Source of the DNA: JAAURB01 sp049647265
GTDB lineage: Bacteria; Cyanobacteriota; Cyanobacteriia; Cyanobacteriales; Microcoleaceae
Direction: 5' to 3'
Length of the DNA stretch: 64,000 nucleotides
Assembly: GCA_049647265.1 (NCBI GenBank)
Contig: JBARXJ010000040.1
Location: 9,207-73,206, forward strand
The notes beneath the pieces are model-generated. The model was not told where the DNA came from and did not search any database. It saw only the letters and a list, made by a program, of their open reading frames with translations. Of this stretch, positions 9,995 through 19,211 are shown piece after piece. How positions within the stretch are numbered: position 1 is the stretch's first letter; each line of letters opens with the position of its first letter. Position numbers and translations under genes: made by a program.

Positions 9995-10454
9995 CCGTTT
10001 TTCCCCCAGAATAGCAACATGAGCTGGGTTTGCACCCTAATTCTAGAGTACCTTTATTTCCCAATAAAACCAACCTCTTAGGGTATAATTTAGCGTTTCT
10101 CAACATTATTCAATCTATCAAGAGGTATAGGAACCGGAGCCAGCCCGAGGAGGAAACATTCTCAAGCGATCCCAAATTTAAAATCGTGAGTGATCCCAGG
10201 GGCTGACACTGAGATTTAATACATCAGTTAAAAATAACGTTATCTGATAGGTTTGATCAATCGACATCAGAAATAATCCGTGAGAACTCTCAAATTTGAT
10301 GGCTCACTCCTGTAGTATTCACAGTAGTGTTTATCAGTATTACCCCTCTCCATAAAGTTTTATCCCGAACTGACCTAATTATTATCTTTGTCACTTTTTA
10401 ACCAGTTTTAAGTACTAAAATACGGGTAGAGTTCGAGCATACATCAGATCTATC
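9995..10454. other. Divergent intergenic region holding a candidate small RNA
   Basis: This 460-base divergent region lies between a minus-strand pentapeptide gene and a plus-strand membrane protein gene. A TATAAT hexamer sits at 10084-10089, and the candidate Yfr2-type RNA follows at about 10131-10215. The remainder carries no ORF that I can support. Confidence 0.5.
10131..10215 (+). ncRNA. Candidate Yfr2-family small RNA
   Basis: The stretch contains the AGGAAACA loop motif inside a small GAG...CTC stem at about 10147-10163. This loop is the hallmark of the Yfr2-type small RNAs that are widespread in cyanobacteria. CAGCCC at 10141-10146 can pair with GGGCTG at 10200-10205, enclosing the motif and a CGAT...ATCG inner stem. 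A TATAAT box lies about 45 bases upstream at 10084-10089, so the exact 5' end is uncertain. No ORF covers the stretch. The call rests on motif and pairing only; no covariance model was run. Confidence 0.5.
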
Positions 10455-11027
10455 ATGTTCGAGTTAATGATACTGAGCTTCTTACTCGGGACTTTGGGCT
10501 TAGAAGCTCTCCTATTCGGTCGTTTGATGAAAACTTATCAAACCAATGTAGAACGACGGTTGTCTGAGGAGGAAGAAGTTTTGAACACAAATGAATCGAT
10601 TCAAATGGTCTCTGCCAATCCTCCGGTTCAGGGTTCTGCTCAACAGGAATGGGAATACAAAATCGTACGGGCCAATCGAGATCTATTTCGTAATCCTGCG
10701 GTATTTCAGCGTTTGTGTAAAGAAGAAGCCTCTGTCGGATGGATTTTGCTGGAAAAATTAGACAATCGGCGAGTCAGATTCAAGCGTTCTACTGCCATTC
10801 GCGAACAACCCCCTGACAAGCTACCCGTGTTTGATCCCTATCGATGTTCTTATGGGTCTTCGTCTGATTGGACATTTTGGTTAGCAGCGATCGCCTGTCT
10901 GGGTGCAATGATTCTTCCGGCCTATTTAACCTATACTGTTGTATTGCGTCAGTTAAACCGTCAATCTCCTCAACAGCCAGTACAGCAGCCATTACCGCAA
11001 GCTAGTCCTCCCAACAGCCCAAGATAA
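10455..11027 (+). CDS. Conserved-looking membrane protein of unknown function
   Basis: Not recognised. The 190 residues have an N-terminal transmembrane helix (about 3-22), then a soluble segment with a compact domain at about 62-112 (EWEYKIVRANRD, FRNPAVFQRLCKEEASVGWILLEKLDNRRVRFKR). A second transmembrane helix lies at about 140-163 and the tail is Pro/Gln-rich. The central region resembles small domains seen in other hypothetical membrane proteins of cyanobacteria. It follows the candidate small RNA and ends 26 bases from the convergent DedA gene. Confidence 0.7.
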   Translation: MFELMILSFLLGTLGLEALLFGRLMKTYQTNVERRLSEEEEVLNTNESIQMVSANPPVQGSAQQEWEYKIVRANRDLFRNPAVFQRLCKEEASVGWILLEKLDNRRVRFKRSTAIREQPPDKLPVFDPYRCSYGSSSDWTFWLAAIACLGAMILPAYLTYTVVLRQLNRQSPQQPVQQPLPQASPPNSPR

Positions 11028-11053
11028 ACTCACAAAATAGACTTTGAGCCTGT

Positions 11054-11677
11054 CTAACTCAAGTCTTTGGCTTTGCGAGATTCTAACCAAGCTGGAATCG
11101 CTAACCAAGCAATAACGATTCCTAATGCCAACAGGGCAAACTCAGAAACCCAACTAATTAACTGTTCTAAGGAGAATGTCTGTCCGACAAAGTAACTTAA
11201 ACTCACCATCACAGTCGCCCAAGCTCCGGCCCCTGCTGCATTACACAACAAAAACTTCCAGTAGGGCATCTGGGCAATCCCCGCTAGCGGGCCTGCAAAA
11301 ATCCGCAGCAGAGCAATAAATCGGCCGAAAAACACAGCTTTAGCAGCATTCTGGCTGAATTGTGCGCGAACTTGGTTCAGTTGGTTTTCAGAGAAGCGAA
11401 AGAACTGTCCAATCCGCAGCAGTAACGGCCAACCCCCCCAACGTCCAATCCAATAACCGAAGTTATCACCTAAAACTGCTCCACCGATGGCACTGCCCAA
11501 TACTAGCCAGTAGTTTAACTCTCCACTCCCAGCCAGGAAGCCCCCCACCAGCGTAATCGTTTCACCGGGAAGCGGAATTCCTGTATTTTCTAGGGTAATC
11601 CCTAAAAAAATTGCCCAATAGCCATATTCATGAGCAATTTGCTTGATTGTGTCTAAGGATACAAACTCAAATATCAT
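11054..11677 (-). CDS. DedA family membrane protein
   Basis: DedA (SNARE-associated/VTT) proteins are polytopic inner-membrane proteins; bacterial members are linked to undecaprenyl-phosphate recycling and membrane homeostasis. The 207-residue length fits. Family hallmarks are visible: ENTGIPLPGETITLVGGFLAG near 28-48, GDNFGYWIGRWGG near 70-82, FFGRFIALLRIFAGPLAGIA near 114-133, and a final hydrophobic helix. The gene stands alone, convergent with the preceding membrane protein gene. Confidence 0.92.
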   Translation of the reverse strand: MIFEFVSLDTIKQIAHEYGYWAIFLGITLENTGIPLPGETITLVGGFLAGSGELNYWLVLGSAIGGAVLGDNFGYWIGRWGGWPLLLRIGQFFRFSENQLNQVRAQFSQNAAKAVFFGRFIALLRIFAGPLAGIAQMPYWKFLLCNAAGAGAWATVMVSLSYFVGQTFSLEQLISWVSEFALLALGIVIAWLAIPAWLESRKAKDLS

Positions 11678-12128
11678 TCTATGCTGCCTTCACAATTTGT
11701 CGTAAAGCTTTATAGTTCTATAATATCTTGACTTCCGGTCAAATCTATTTTGATTGTGATTGTTTCTTAATTTAAGGACATTTCGTAGGGAATAAACCCA
11801 AAAATGTAAGGAAGTTAACCAATTTAGTTTTCAAAGGGGAATACTATGTAAAAGTAACTCAATGATGAGGAAGTTCTCATGTTTCTTTGACGGAAACTTT
11901 ATTGTTTTCATCGTAAAATGTAGCCTAGGCTCATCTGTTATGATGATTTTACCTATCATAGTTATGAGGCAAGTTATAACAATTGTAGGTAAATTGATCG
12001 ATTTACTGTTCTATGATGGGAACATTCATCTGGCTGAAAACCTCAGTAAGTTCATGTCCCTCAATCTATGAATTGATACTTCAGGGGGTCTGTTTACTAT
12101 TTTGTAGTTGTTTTAGGAGTCGTGTATA
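11678..12128. other. Intergenic region before the STAS gene
   Basis: AT-rich region of about 450 bases, divergent between dedA and the STAS gene, so it should contain promoters for both. An AGGAG ribosome-binding site ends the region just before the STAS start. A hydrophobic 69-codon frame at 11862-12071 is not convincing as a gene. Confidence 0.45.
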
Positions 12129-12473
12129 ATGGAACGCTTGAACACAAACCAACACATTGTCATTCAGCCTCAGTCTCGCTTGGATGAACAAAGCGGTAAA
12201 GTGTTAATGCAACAATTGGTCAGTTCAATCCGAGATGATCATCAACTTTGGATTATTGATATGACCCATGTTAGCTTCATTGACAGTGCTGGACTCGGAG
12301 TCCTGGTGAGTGCATTAAAATCTGCCAGAACTAAAGGCTGTCAACTCGTATTATGTAATCTTTCAGCATCGGCTAAGCTGCTGTTAGAAATTACTCAACT
12401 CGACCGAGTATTTGAAGTTTTTGATGAATTGGATGCAATATTCTCAACACAATCTCAGTTCAAAATGGCTTAA
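12129..12473 (+). CDS. STAS-domain anti-sigma factor antagonist
   Basis: A single STAS domain of 114 residues, the size of SpoIIAA/RsbV-type partner-switching proteins. These bind an anti-sigma or related kinase and are controlled by phosphorylation of one serine. The conserved loop FIDSAGLGVLVSAL (about 50-63) holds the expected phospho-accepting serine in DSAG. An AGGAG site lies about 10 bases before the ATG. No anti-sigma kinase or phosphatase is adjacent, so the partner is encoded elsewhere. A strong terminator follows. Confidence 0.9.
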   Translation: MERLNTNQHIVIQPQSRLDEQSGKVLMQQLVSSIRDDHQLWIIDMTHVSFIDSAGLGVLVSALKSARTKGCQLVLCNLSASAKLLLEITQLDRVFEVFDELDAIFSTQSQFKMA

Positions 12474-12613
12474 ATCTATTGTTTAACACCTTGATGAAGT
12501 GATGAAGCGAAGTTTGATTCTGGTTAACTCAACAATCGGCGAAGCGACAATTCCTTAAGAGTTAAGAGTTAGCTAGAGTCCACTGGAAAGTGTCCTGGGT
12601 TATCAGTATTTCA

Positions 12614-12680
12614 TCATCAGAAAACTCCTATCGAATCAAGTCAATCACAGGAGTTTTCTGATGAGGTCTTAAATTTTTTT
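12614..12680 (+). terminator. Rho-independent terminator, probably bidirectional
   Basis: A perfect 16-base inverted repeat, TCATCAGAAAACTCCT at 12614-12629 and its complement at 12649-12664, with a 19-base loop. A T-rich run including TTTTTTT follows at 12674-12680. It lies between the convergent STAS and coiled-coil genes; the A-rich stem base could also serve the opposite strand weakly. Confidence 0.88.
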
Positions 12681-12694
12681 GTACCTCAACGGGT

Positions 12695-13252
12695 TTAAGC
12701 ATTGTTGAAGGTGGGAAAGTCGGTATTCCCAGAAGTACCCGGTTGAAAAGCTGGTAAATCTAAGGTATTTGGACGACGATTTTTCTGAGCCAGACGATAA
12801 CTAACACTCTGCAATTCAGCGTGAAGTTGACGGTTTTCCCGCTGTAGCATTTCAACCTTCTGAAGAACTGTATCTAAGCGTTCTGAGAACTTCTGACGAT
12901 AGACTTCTGGTAGTTCCTGAACCACCTGTTCTAACATCATAGAGCGCTCTGTTAACTCTTGAACAGATTGTTTCAGTTGGTGTGCTTCTGTGTCTCGTTC
13001 AGTGATTTGCTCTTGATAAAACTTAACCTGCTGTTCTACCTCTTGCAATTGGTTTCGCAATGCCTTCATCTGAAGCTGATGCTGTTCCGAAATTTCAGGG
13101 GTTGGCATTAAGTTCGTGTTGCCTTTAACCAGGCGAAACAACTCTTGAGATAACTGCTGCACCAGTTGGTCTTTCATCTTCAGCTCTTCTTGAAGCCGTA
13201 ACACTTCTGCTTTAAGATCTTGCGGCGTTGCGCTATTGGAGGAATTCACCAC
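12695..13252 (-). CDS. Coiled-coil protein of unknown function
   Basis: The 185 residues are almost entirely predicted coiled coil (about 10-155) with heptads of Leu/Gln/Glu: LKAEVLRLQEELKMKDQLV, LQEVEQQVKFYQEQ, LDTVLQKVEMLQRENRQL. A short disordered tail ends TSGNTDFPTFNNA. No signal peptide or membrane helix is present. The start is GTG, read as MVNSSNSAT. I recognise it only as a type of conserved cyanobacterial helical protein; no function is assigned. rpsF follows upstream on the same strand, about 170 bases away. Confidence 0.75.
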   Translation of the reverse strand: MVNSSNSATPQDLKAEVLRLQEELKMKDQLVQQLSQELFRLVKGNTNLMPTPEISEQHQLQMKALRNQLQEVEQQVKFYQEQITERDTEAHQLKQSVQELTERSMMLEQVVQELPEVYRQKFSERLDTVLQKVEMLQRENRQLHAELQSVSYRLAQKNRRPNTLDLPAFQPGTSGNTDFPTFNNA

Positions 13253-13420
13253 GGACTAAAAGCTCCTATAAAAGTAATTATATGTTCGTCTCTTAAACAT
13301 ACTCTTATCTTTTAAAATCGGCAAGATGGAATGGTTATTGGAAGGAGTCGGGGGTAGGGAGTAGGGTGTGGGGGATAAATTCCTACTCCTGTCTCGGTGG
13401 CTCGGTGGCTCCTCGTCTGC

Positions 13421-13765
13421 CTATGAGGCTTCTTGCATCTCGACTTCTGGGGTAGGATTCTCTACAACAGATAATTCCTGCTTAATGGTCAGATAGCGAA
13501 TCACTTCGTCACTGTAGCGCATGGCTTTTTCCATGACGGCAATTTGAGCACCGGGGCCTTCATAGTTCATCTGAACATAATAGCCTTCACGATGATTATC
13601 AATTTCATAGGCGAGGCGACGCTTACCTAAATTCTTAATCTCAAAGTTTTCGCCGCCTTGTTCAGTCAGTAAATCCTGATATTTGGTAATTTGTTGCTGT
13701 ACCTGCTCATCAATTAAGTCAGGACGCAGAATATACATGGTTTCGTAAATAAATCCACCATTCAT
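13421..13765 (-). CDS. rpsF: 30S ribosomal protein S6
   Basis: S6 is a small-subunit platform protein that binds 16S rRNA together with S18. The 114 residues contain the family start (YETMYILRPDLIDEQV), KNLGKRRLAYEIDNHREGYYVQMNYE and MEKAMRYSDEVIRYLTIK. The short acidic C-terminal tail (PEVEMQEAS) is usual in cyanobacteria. rpsR and rplI are not beside it; rplI lies near dnaB about 9 kb away. A short GGCTCGGT direct repeat sits just downstream (13394-13411). Confidence 0.96.
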   Translation of the reverse strand: MNGGFIYETMYILRPDLIDEQVQQQITKYQDLLTEQGGENFEIKNLGKRRLAYEIDNHREGYYVQMNYEGPGAQIAVMEKAMRYSDEVIRYLTIKQELSVVENPTPEVEMQEAS

Positions 13766-13860
13766 GATTAGTTATTCTCCTTTTGGACAACAGGGCTTCT
13801 AAATTTTAGAAGCAAGGATCTCTTATTGTATGACAAGTTGGGAATCAGGCTCAATCTTGT

Positions 13861-14334
13861 TTAGCGAACCTGCATATTGACGGCATCTGAAATTGTAGGA
13901 ATTTGTGCATAACGACCCAAGGCGCACTGCACAATGGAGTAAAACACAGCCGCTAATACCCCAAGGAAAATCATATTGTAAAGGGTTTCTAAGATAAAGC
14001 CTTGGAGTCCACCTCCTAAAATTCCTAGGATTAGACTGCATAAAACAAGCAAAATGTCAATCAGAATCGCTTGCATGGTGTTGAAGCGAATAAAGCGGGG
14101 AATATTTTCATTGCGAACCACCAGCATGAATAAGGCGAAGAAAATGATTAGCCCGGCAAAGGGAAAAGATTGATAGATTGCCAGTAAAGGCAGTAGAGGA
14201 ATTGCGATCAGTTGCAGGATGGGAAATTGTTGAAACAGATATTGACCAAACTGCAAACCATACATTAAAGGTAAGGCGTAGGGTAAGATCGAAAAAATGC
14301 GATCGCGAACAGTCACGGTTCCATTCCAGCTCAT
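13861..14334 (-). CDS. Tic20/Ycf60 family membrane protein
   Basis: Four hydrophobic helices in 157 residues, with the family pattern RIFSILPYALPLMYGLQFG near the N-terminus and FALFMLVVRNENIPRFIRFN in the middle. The latter, followed by MQAILIDILL, is the hallmark of Tic20. The plastid homologue is a component of the inner-envelope protein import channel; the cyanobacterial role is not settled. It is about 95 bases upstream of rpsF on the same strand and may be co-transcribed with it. Confidence 0.9.
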   Translation of the reverse strand: MSWNGTVTVRDRIFSILPYALPLMYGLQFGQYLFQQFPILQLIAIPLLPLLAIYQSFPFAGLIIFFALFMLVVRNENIPRFIRFNTMQAILIDILLVLCSLILGILGGGLQGFILETLYNMIFLGVLAAVFYSIVQCALGRYAQIPTISDAVNMQVR

Positions 14335-14436
14335 AAAATGACTCTCCTGAGTATCAGATAAAATGATTCGTTTCTTATAAACTCAGGATAGCGCAGGAAT
14401 TATGAGATGCATGTAGTAGAGATTTACGGATGGGTT

Positions 14437-14634
14437 CTATTCAATATTGGCAATGCGGAAACCCATCTGACACTCATACTGTTCGGGTTGGTTCGCCTTC
14501 GGTTGACGAACCTGATTAGCACAACTAAGTTGATGATTTTTCCAACGGGGTTGACCGCTTTGGTCAGCTAGTAAACAGCCTTGACATACTTGATGGGGAT
14601 CAAGAATTTGATTGTCCGTTACCATGACTAACAT
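14437..14634 (-). CDS. Small cysteine-containing protein of unknown function
   Basis: A 65-residue soluble protein with CQGC near residues 17-20, and further cysteines in LSCANQ and YECQMG, which could form a metal site or disulfides. It looks like a conserved small cyanobacterial protein, but no function is known to me. It lies about 100 bases upstream of the tic20-like gene, same strand, and is divergent from glyA. Confidence 0.65.
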   Translation of the reverse strand: MLVMVTDNQILDPHQVCQGCLLADQSGQPRWKNHQLSCANQVRQPKANQPEQYECQMGFRIANIE

Positions 14635-14865
14635 AAATCTCTCCTCCGACTGATCCGCTTCGCGCTTGTTTTATTGTAATTCAAAAGGCTGAAATCTGGT
14701 CTAGCTCGGACTTACAACTTAACAATTAAGAGAGATGTCTATAAATTGAAGAAGGCATTCGCGATCGCAAGTTATCATAGAAGGTTTGAGGGGAATTTTA
14801 CAAAATACTTACCCTCAGTCAGGATTGCGATCTGTGGAACTGCTATTAACGAGGATATTTTAATT

Positions 14866-16149
14866 GTGAACAATACGAGCCTAGAAATTCTAGCCCAACG
14901 CGATCCGGCGATCGCCAATATTATTAACCACGAACTCAAACGCCAGCGGGATCATTTAGAATTAATTGCTAGTGAGAACTTTACTTCAGCGGCTGTGATG
15001 GCGGCTCAAAGTTCTGTTTTAACCAATAAGTACGCCGAAGGATTACCCAACAAGCGGTATTATGGCGGTTGTGAATATATCGACCAAGCTGAACAATTAG
15101 CCATTGACCGGGTTAAGGAACTGTTTGGGGCTGCCCACGCCAACGTTCAACCCCATTCCGGCGCTCAAGCGAATTTTGCCGTCTTCCTGGCGTTATTACA
15201 ACCGGGTGATACGATTATGGGGATGGATTTATCCCACGGTGGACATTTAACCCATGGATCTCCGGTTAACTTTTCCGGCAAATGGTTTAACGTCAAAGAC
15301 TATGGCGTTAGCGAAGAAACCCAACGCTTAGATTATGATGCCATCTTAGAACTGGCTAAACAGCATAAACCGAAATTGTTGATTTGTGGCTATTCGGCTT
15401 ATCCTCGGTTAATTGACTTTGCCAAATTCCGGGAAATTGCCGATGAAGTCGGGGCTTACTTAATGGCCGATATTGCCCATATTGCGGGTTTAGTCGCCAG
15501 TGGTCATCATCCTGACCCCATTCCTTACTGTGATGTTGTCACGACAACCACTCATAAAACATTACGCGGACCTCGGGGGGGTTTAATTATGACCCGCGAT
15601 GCTGACTTGGGTAAAAAGTTTGATAAAGCGGTATTCCCAGGAAGTCAAGGTGGCCCCCTTGAACACGTTATTGCCGGAAAAGCTGTGGCTTTCGGAGAAG
15701 CTTTACAACCGGAATTTAAGCAATATTCGGCGAAGGTGATTGAAAATGCTCAAGCAATGGCGGCTCAATTGCAGCAACGGGGTATTAAACTGGTTTCTGA
15801 TGGTACAGATAATCACTTAGTGTTGTTAGATCTGCGTTCTGTTGGAATGACGGGTAAACGGGCAGATAAACTGATGGGTGAAATTAATGTCACCACCAAC
15901 AAGAATACGATTCCTTTTGATCCCGAATCACCTTTTGTCACCAGTGGTTTACGCTTAGGTAGTCCGGCGATGACGACTCGTGGCATGGGAAGCGCAGAAT
16001 TTAGCGAAATTGCCGATCTCATTGCAGAACGACTCCTGCAACCGGATGATGAAACCGTCGCTGAAACTTGCCGTCAACGGGTGGCTTCTTTATGCGATCG
16101 CTTCCCCTTGTATCCTCACATTACTCTAAAAGAGACTGTGACAGTGTAA
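14866..16149 (+). CDS. glyA: Serine hydroxymethyltransferase
   Basis: PLP enzyme that interconverts serine and glycine with transfer of a one-carbon unit to tetrahydrofolate. The frame is open from a TTG at 14746, but I choose the GTG at 14866. It has GAGG 11 bases upstream, begins MNNTSLEILAQRDPAIANII as in cyanobacterial homologues, and gives 427 residues, the normal family length. The extra 40 upstream codons look untranslated. Landmarks are RQRDHLELIASENFTS, YAEGLPNKRYYGGCE, DIAHIAGLVA and the PLP-lysine motif TTTTHKTLRGPRGG. No glycine riboswitch is visible in the leader. Confidence 0.95.
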   Translation: MNNTSLEILAQRDPAIANIINHELKRQRDHLELIASENFTSAAVMAAQSSVLTNKYAEGLPNKRYYGGCEYIDQAEQLAIDRVKELFGAAHANVQPHSGAQANFAVFLALLQPGDTIMGMDLSHGGHLTHGSPVNFSGKWFNVKDYGVSEETQRLDYDAILELAKQHKPKLLICGYSAYPRLIDFAKFREIADEVGAYLMADIAHIAGLVASGHHPDPIPYCDVVTTTTHKTLRGPRGGLIMTRDADLGKKFDKAVFPGSQGGPLEHVIAGKAVAFGEALQPEFKQYSAKVIENAQAMAAQLQQRGIKLVSDGTDNHLVLLDLRSVGMTGKRADKLMGEINVTTNKNTIPFDPESPFVTSGLRLGSPAMTTRGMGSAEFSEIADLIAERLLQPDDETVAETCRQRVASLCDRFPLYPHITLKETVTV

Positions 16150-16460
16150 AAAGAATCGTCAGTTGTGAGTTATGGGTCATTTGTGCTGAGTTTTGATGAG
16201 GACTGTTACTGGCGACAGATTAGGACTCGTGGACTAATTGCCAATAACGAACAATCAATACTCATAACGAAACAACAAATAACTAAAACGGACTGAAATG
16301 TAGTAGACTCTGGCTGAACCTCTTTTTCATAACAGGTTCGATCAGTGCTGAAAATCAATCAAATGGGTTGTAGAATGAGCTAGCTCAACAGACAGTCAAT
16401 TGAATTGATTTATACTGGGCTGATCACCTGTTTCCCTTGTCAACCACCTAATTCAGTCAG
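16150..16460. other. Intergenic region after glyA
   Basis: About 310 bases between co-directional genes. I see no good terminator and no RNA gene. It probably carries the promoter of the WecA/TagO-type gene. Confidence 0.4.
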
Positions 16461-17516
16461 ATGCCTCAACATCTGTATCATTTACTTGCATTTGTTGTTT
16501 CGACCCTGGTTGTGCTTTGGAGTACACCCATCGTTAAAACAATCGGCCTTAGAAGCGGGCGGGTTGACCTTCCTGACGATCGCAAAGTTCATCAACAACC
16601 GATGGTCCGTTTAGGCGGAATTTCCATCTTTGCCGGAACCCTAATTGCTTTACTTGTGATTTGGAGTTTAGGCGGCTTTTTAGATGCTAATGGCCAACCT
16701 CTAGACTCCACCGCAGAATATGAAATCTGGGGTGTGACTTTAGGCGGCTTTGCCTTCTTTTTAATTGGTTTAGCCGACGATTTATTTAGCCTCTCTCCTG
16801 TAGCGCGGTTACTCTTACAAACCAGTGTTGCCAGCATTGCCTGGGGAGTTGGAGTTCGTATCGACTTTCTCAGTATTCCCTACTTTGGCCTGGTTCAAAT
16901 CGCTTGGCTGAGTTTACCTATCACAATTGTATGGTTAGTCGGGATGGCAAACGCGATTAATTGGATTGATGGCCTTGATGGTTTAGCCGCTGGTGTATCA
17001 GGTATTGCAGCAGTTGTGATGTTGATTGTCAGTGTATTTATGCATCAACCCGCAGCCGCGTTAATTGCCGCAGCATTAGCCGGAGGCGCACTAGGCTTTC
17101 TACGGTATAACTTTAATCCGGCTCAAATTTTTATGGGAGATGGCGGGTCATATTTCCTCGGTTTTACCCTCGCTGGAGTGGGTGTCATTGGACTGGTTAA
17201 GACAACAGCCATCACCTCAATTCTGCTTCCCTATTTGATTCTAGCCGTTCCTATCCTAGATATGTCAGCGGTGATTTTAGATCGCCTCCGCAATGGTAAA
17301 TCTCCCTTTATTGCCGACAAACGTCACTTGCATCATCGCCTGCTAGAAGCGGGATTATCTCAGCGCTTAACTGTGATGGTGATTTATTCTCTAACGTTAT
17401 GGGTGGGTAGTTTAGCTTTAGCTTTTTCTGGTATCCCTAGTGGTATGATTTATGCCGGAGGGGCAACCGGTTTATTGGGTTATACCAGTTGGCAAGCGCT
17501 CAAACAAGCCCGATAA
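16461..17516 (+). CDS. Polyprenyl-phosphate N-acetylhexosamine-1-phosphate transferase (WecA/TagO/MraY superfamily)
   Basis: Integral membrane enzyme of glycosyltransferase family 4. It transfers a sugar-1-phosphate from a UDP-sugar to undecaprenyl phosphate, starting assembly of a surface polysaccharide. The 351 residues carry about 10-11 membrane helices. Superfamily motifs are present: LPDDRKVHQQPMVRLGG, GLADDLFSLSP (the DD pair), NAINWIDGLDGLAAG, NPAQIFMGDGGSYFLG, and the C-terminal cytoplasmic HLHHRLLEAGLSQR (HxHH). This set fits WecA/TagO better than MraY, which ends differently. cinA starts 12 bases downstream and is probably co-transcribed. Confidence 0.92.
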   Translation: MPQHLYHLLAFVVSTLVVLWSTPIVKTIGLRSGRVDLPDDRKVHQQPMVRLGGISIFAGTLIALLVIWSLGGFLDANGQPLDSTAEYEIWGVTLGGFAFFLIGLADDLFSLSPVARLLLQTSVASIAWGVGVRIDFLSIPYFGLVQIAWLSLPITIVWLVGMANAINWIDGLDGLAAGVSGIAAVVMLIVSVFMHQPAAALIAAALAGGALGFLRYNFNPAQIFMGDGGSYFLGFTLAGVGVIGLVKTTAITSILLPYLILAVPILDMSAVILDRLRNGKSPFIADKRHLHHRLLEAGLSQRLTVMVIYSLTLWVGSLALAFSGIPSGMIYAGGATGLLGYTSWQALKQAR

Positions 17517-17528
17517 CAGGAGATAGAA

Positions 17529-18779
17529 TTGATGACGGCTGAAATTATTTGTGTGGGAACTGAATTACTGTTAGGAGATATTCTGAATAGTAACGCTCAA
17601 TATTTAGGGCAACAACTGGCTCAATTAGGCATTCCCCATTATTATCAAAATGTAGTCGGAGATAATCCCGACCGAATTAAACAAGTTGTTGATATTGCTT
17701 GTAAACGGTCAAAAATCCTCATTTTTACAGGCGGTTTAGGCCCCACGCCGGATGATTTAACCATTGAAACCTTAGCTGATTTTTTCACTGCGCCGTTAAT
17801 TGAAAAGTCAGAAATTATCGCCGATATTGAGACGAAATTTGCCCAAAGAGGGCGGATTATGTCCCCCAGCAACCTTAAACAGGCTTTAATTCCTAAAGGC
17901 GCAGAAATTTTAGCCAACGCCACAGGTACCGCCCCCGGAATTATCTGGCAGCCCCGCGCAGATAATTTAACGATTTTAACCTTTCCTGGTGTACCCGCAG
18001 AAATGAAACAAATGTGGCACGATGTCGCCGTCCCCTACTTACAGCAACAGGGATGGTGTCAGGGAATGATTTATAGCCGCACGTTAAGATTTTGGGGCGT
18101 ATCAGAATCGGGCTTAGCGGAAAAAGTATCTACATTGTTAGCATTACAAAATCCGACAGTTGCCCCTTATGCTAGTCATGGAGAAGTTAAACTGCGAATT
18201 TCCGCCCGCTCAGCCTCTCAACAAGCCGCCTCAGAGTTGATTGACCCCATCGAAGACCAAATCCGAGAAATTGCGGGTATAGACTGTTACGGTAAGGATG
18301 AGGATAGTTTAGCTTCGGTTGCGGGTCAACTGTTGCAGCAAGCGGGAGAAACGGTGAGTGTAGCAGAGTCTTGTACGGGTGGCGGTTTAGGTCAGGCTTT
18401 AACGGCAATATCAGGAAGTTCGGGTTACTTTTGGGGCGGTATTATTGCGTATGATAATAGTGTAAAAATCGGTTTATTGGATGTTAATTCCGCTGATTTA
18501 GAACAGTTGGGCGCGGTTAGTGCTGTTGTAGCGGAACAAATGGCGGCAGGGGTTAAAGCGAAATTAAATACCAGTTGGGGAATTAGTTTAACGGGTATTG
18601 CCGGCCCTGAGGGGGGTACAGAAGAAAAACCTGTGGGACTGGTTTATATCGGAATTGCTAAGCCTGACGGTACGGTAGAAAGCGTTGAATGTCGTTTTGG
18701 CGGTAAGCGAGGACGAGACTGGGTACGACGGGTGAGTGTTTCAACGGCTTTAGATCAATTGCGGCGGAGATTATTATAA
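17529..18779 (+). CDS. cinA: CinA-like protein (nicotinamide mononucleotide deamidase / ADP-ribose pyrophosphatase type)
   Basis: 416 residues, the usual two-domain form. The N-terminal MoaB/MogA-like COG1058 domain has TELLLGDILNSNAQYLGQQL, TGGLGPTPDDLT and LTFPGVPAEMKQMW. The C-terminal CinA/PncC domain, from about 255, has SVAESCTGGGLGQALT, SGSSGYFWGGIIAYDN and LTGIAGPEGGT. PncC-type domains deamidate NMN in pyridine nucleotide salvage; the N-terminal domain can hydrolyse ADP-ribose. It follows the WecA/TagO-type gene by 12 bases with an AGGAG site before the ATG. Confidence 0.93.
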   Translation: MMTAEIICVGTELLLGDILNSNAQYLGQQLAQLGIPHYYQNVVGDNPDRIKQVVDIACKRSKILIFTGGLGPTPDDLTIETLADFFTAPLIEKSEIIADIETKFAQRGRIMSPSNLKQALIPKGAEILANATGTAPGIIWQPRADNLTILTFPGVPAEMKQMWHDVAVPYLQQQGWCQGMIYSRTLRFWGVSESGLAEKVSTLLALQNPTVAPYASHGEVKLRISARSASQQAASELIDPIEDQIREIAGIDCYGKDEDSLASVAGQLLQQAGETVSVAESCTGGGLGQALTAISGSSGYFWGGIIAYDNSVKIGLLDVNSADLEQLGAVSAVVAEQMAAGVKAKLNTSWGISLTGIAGPEGGTEEKPVGLVYIGIAKPDGTVESVECRFGGKRGRDWVRRVSVSTALDQLRRRLL

Positions 18780-19211
18780 TTTACTAACTGTTTATTAGGC
18801 GATCGCCCAAATATTTTTTATCTTAAATCTTAAACTGCATAGAATCCAGTTTTTGTCAAGTCACTCTACAAAGTTTGATTGAGGATCGGGTAAAATTCAT
18901 TCATTGGCAGAATCAGATAGAGATTAAAATGTCAGGAGATTCTACGATTTTTCTAGGTTTGAGGACGATAAAATTTGATGTAGCAATACAAAGCCTTGGA
19001 TTATTAGAATATCATAAAGCCTGAAATAACGCAATCTCGTTGCTTATTAGGAATAATTCTCAGTCCAAAATTATCGAAATTGGAGGTATTGATATAAATT
19101 TTAAAATAAAAGAACACAATTTATAATTTAAGCTTATTTGATATTCATGAGTCTGGCATTGTTGATCGATTATCTTGTATATCCGAAGATCTGATAAGGG
19201 TTCTATATTGT
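18780..19211. other. Convergent intergenic region after cinA
   Basis: A GGCGATCGCC palindrome (HIP1) directly follows cinA, with a T-rich stretch after it that may aid termination. A 31-codon frame at 18929-19024 contains FLGLRTIKFDV, which resembles the start of glyoxalase/VOC proteins, but the rest of such a gene is missing. It may be a gene remnant. Nothing else is supported. Confidence 0.4.

Noticed and set aside
11862..12071. Plus-strand 69-codon hydrophobic frame before the STAS gene
   Set aside because: Hydrophobic only because of AT-rich repeats; it has no recognisable ribosome-binding site and no family similarity.
14746..14865. Extra 40 codons at the start of glyA from a TTG
   Set aside because: Not family-like; the GTG at 14866 gives the normal start sequence and length.
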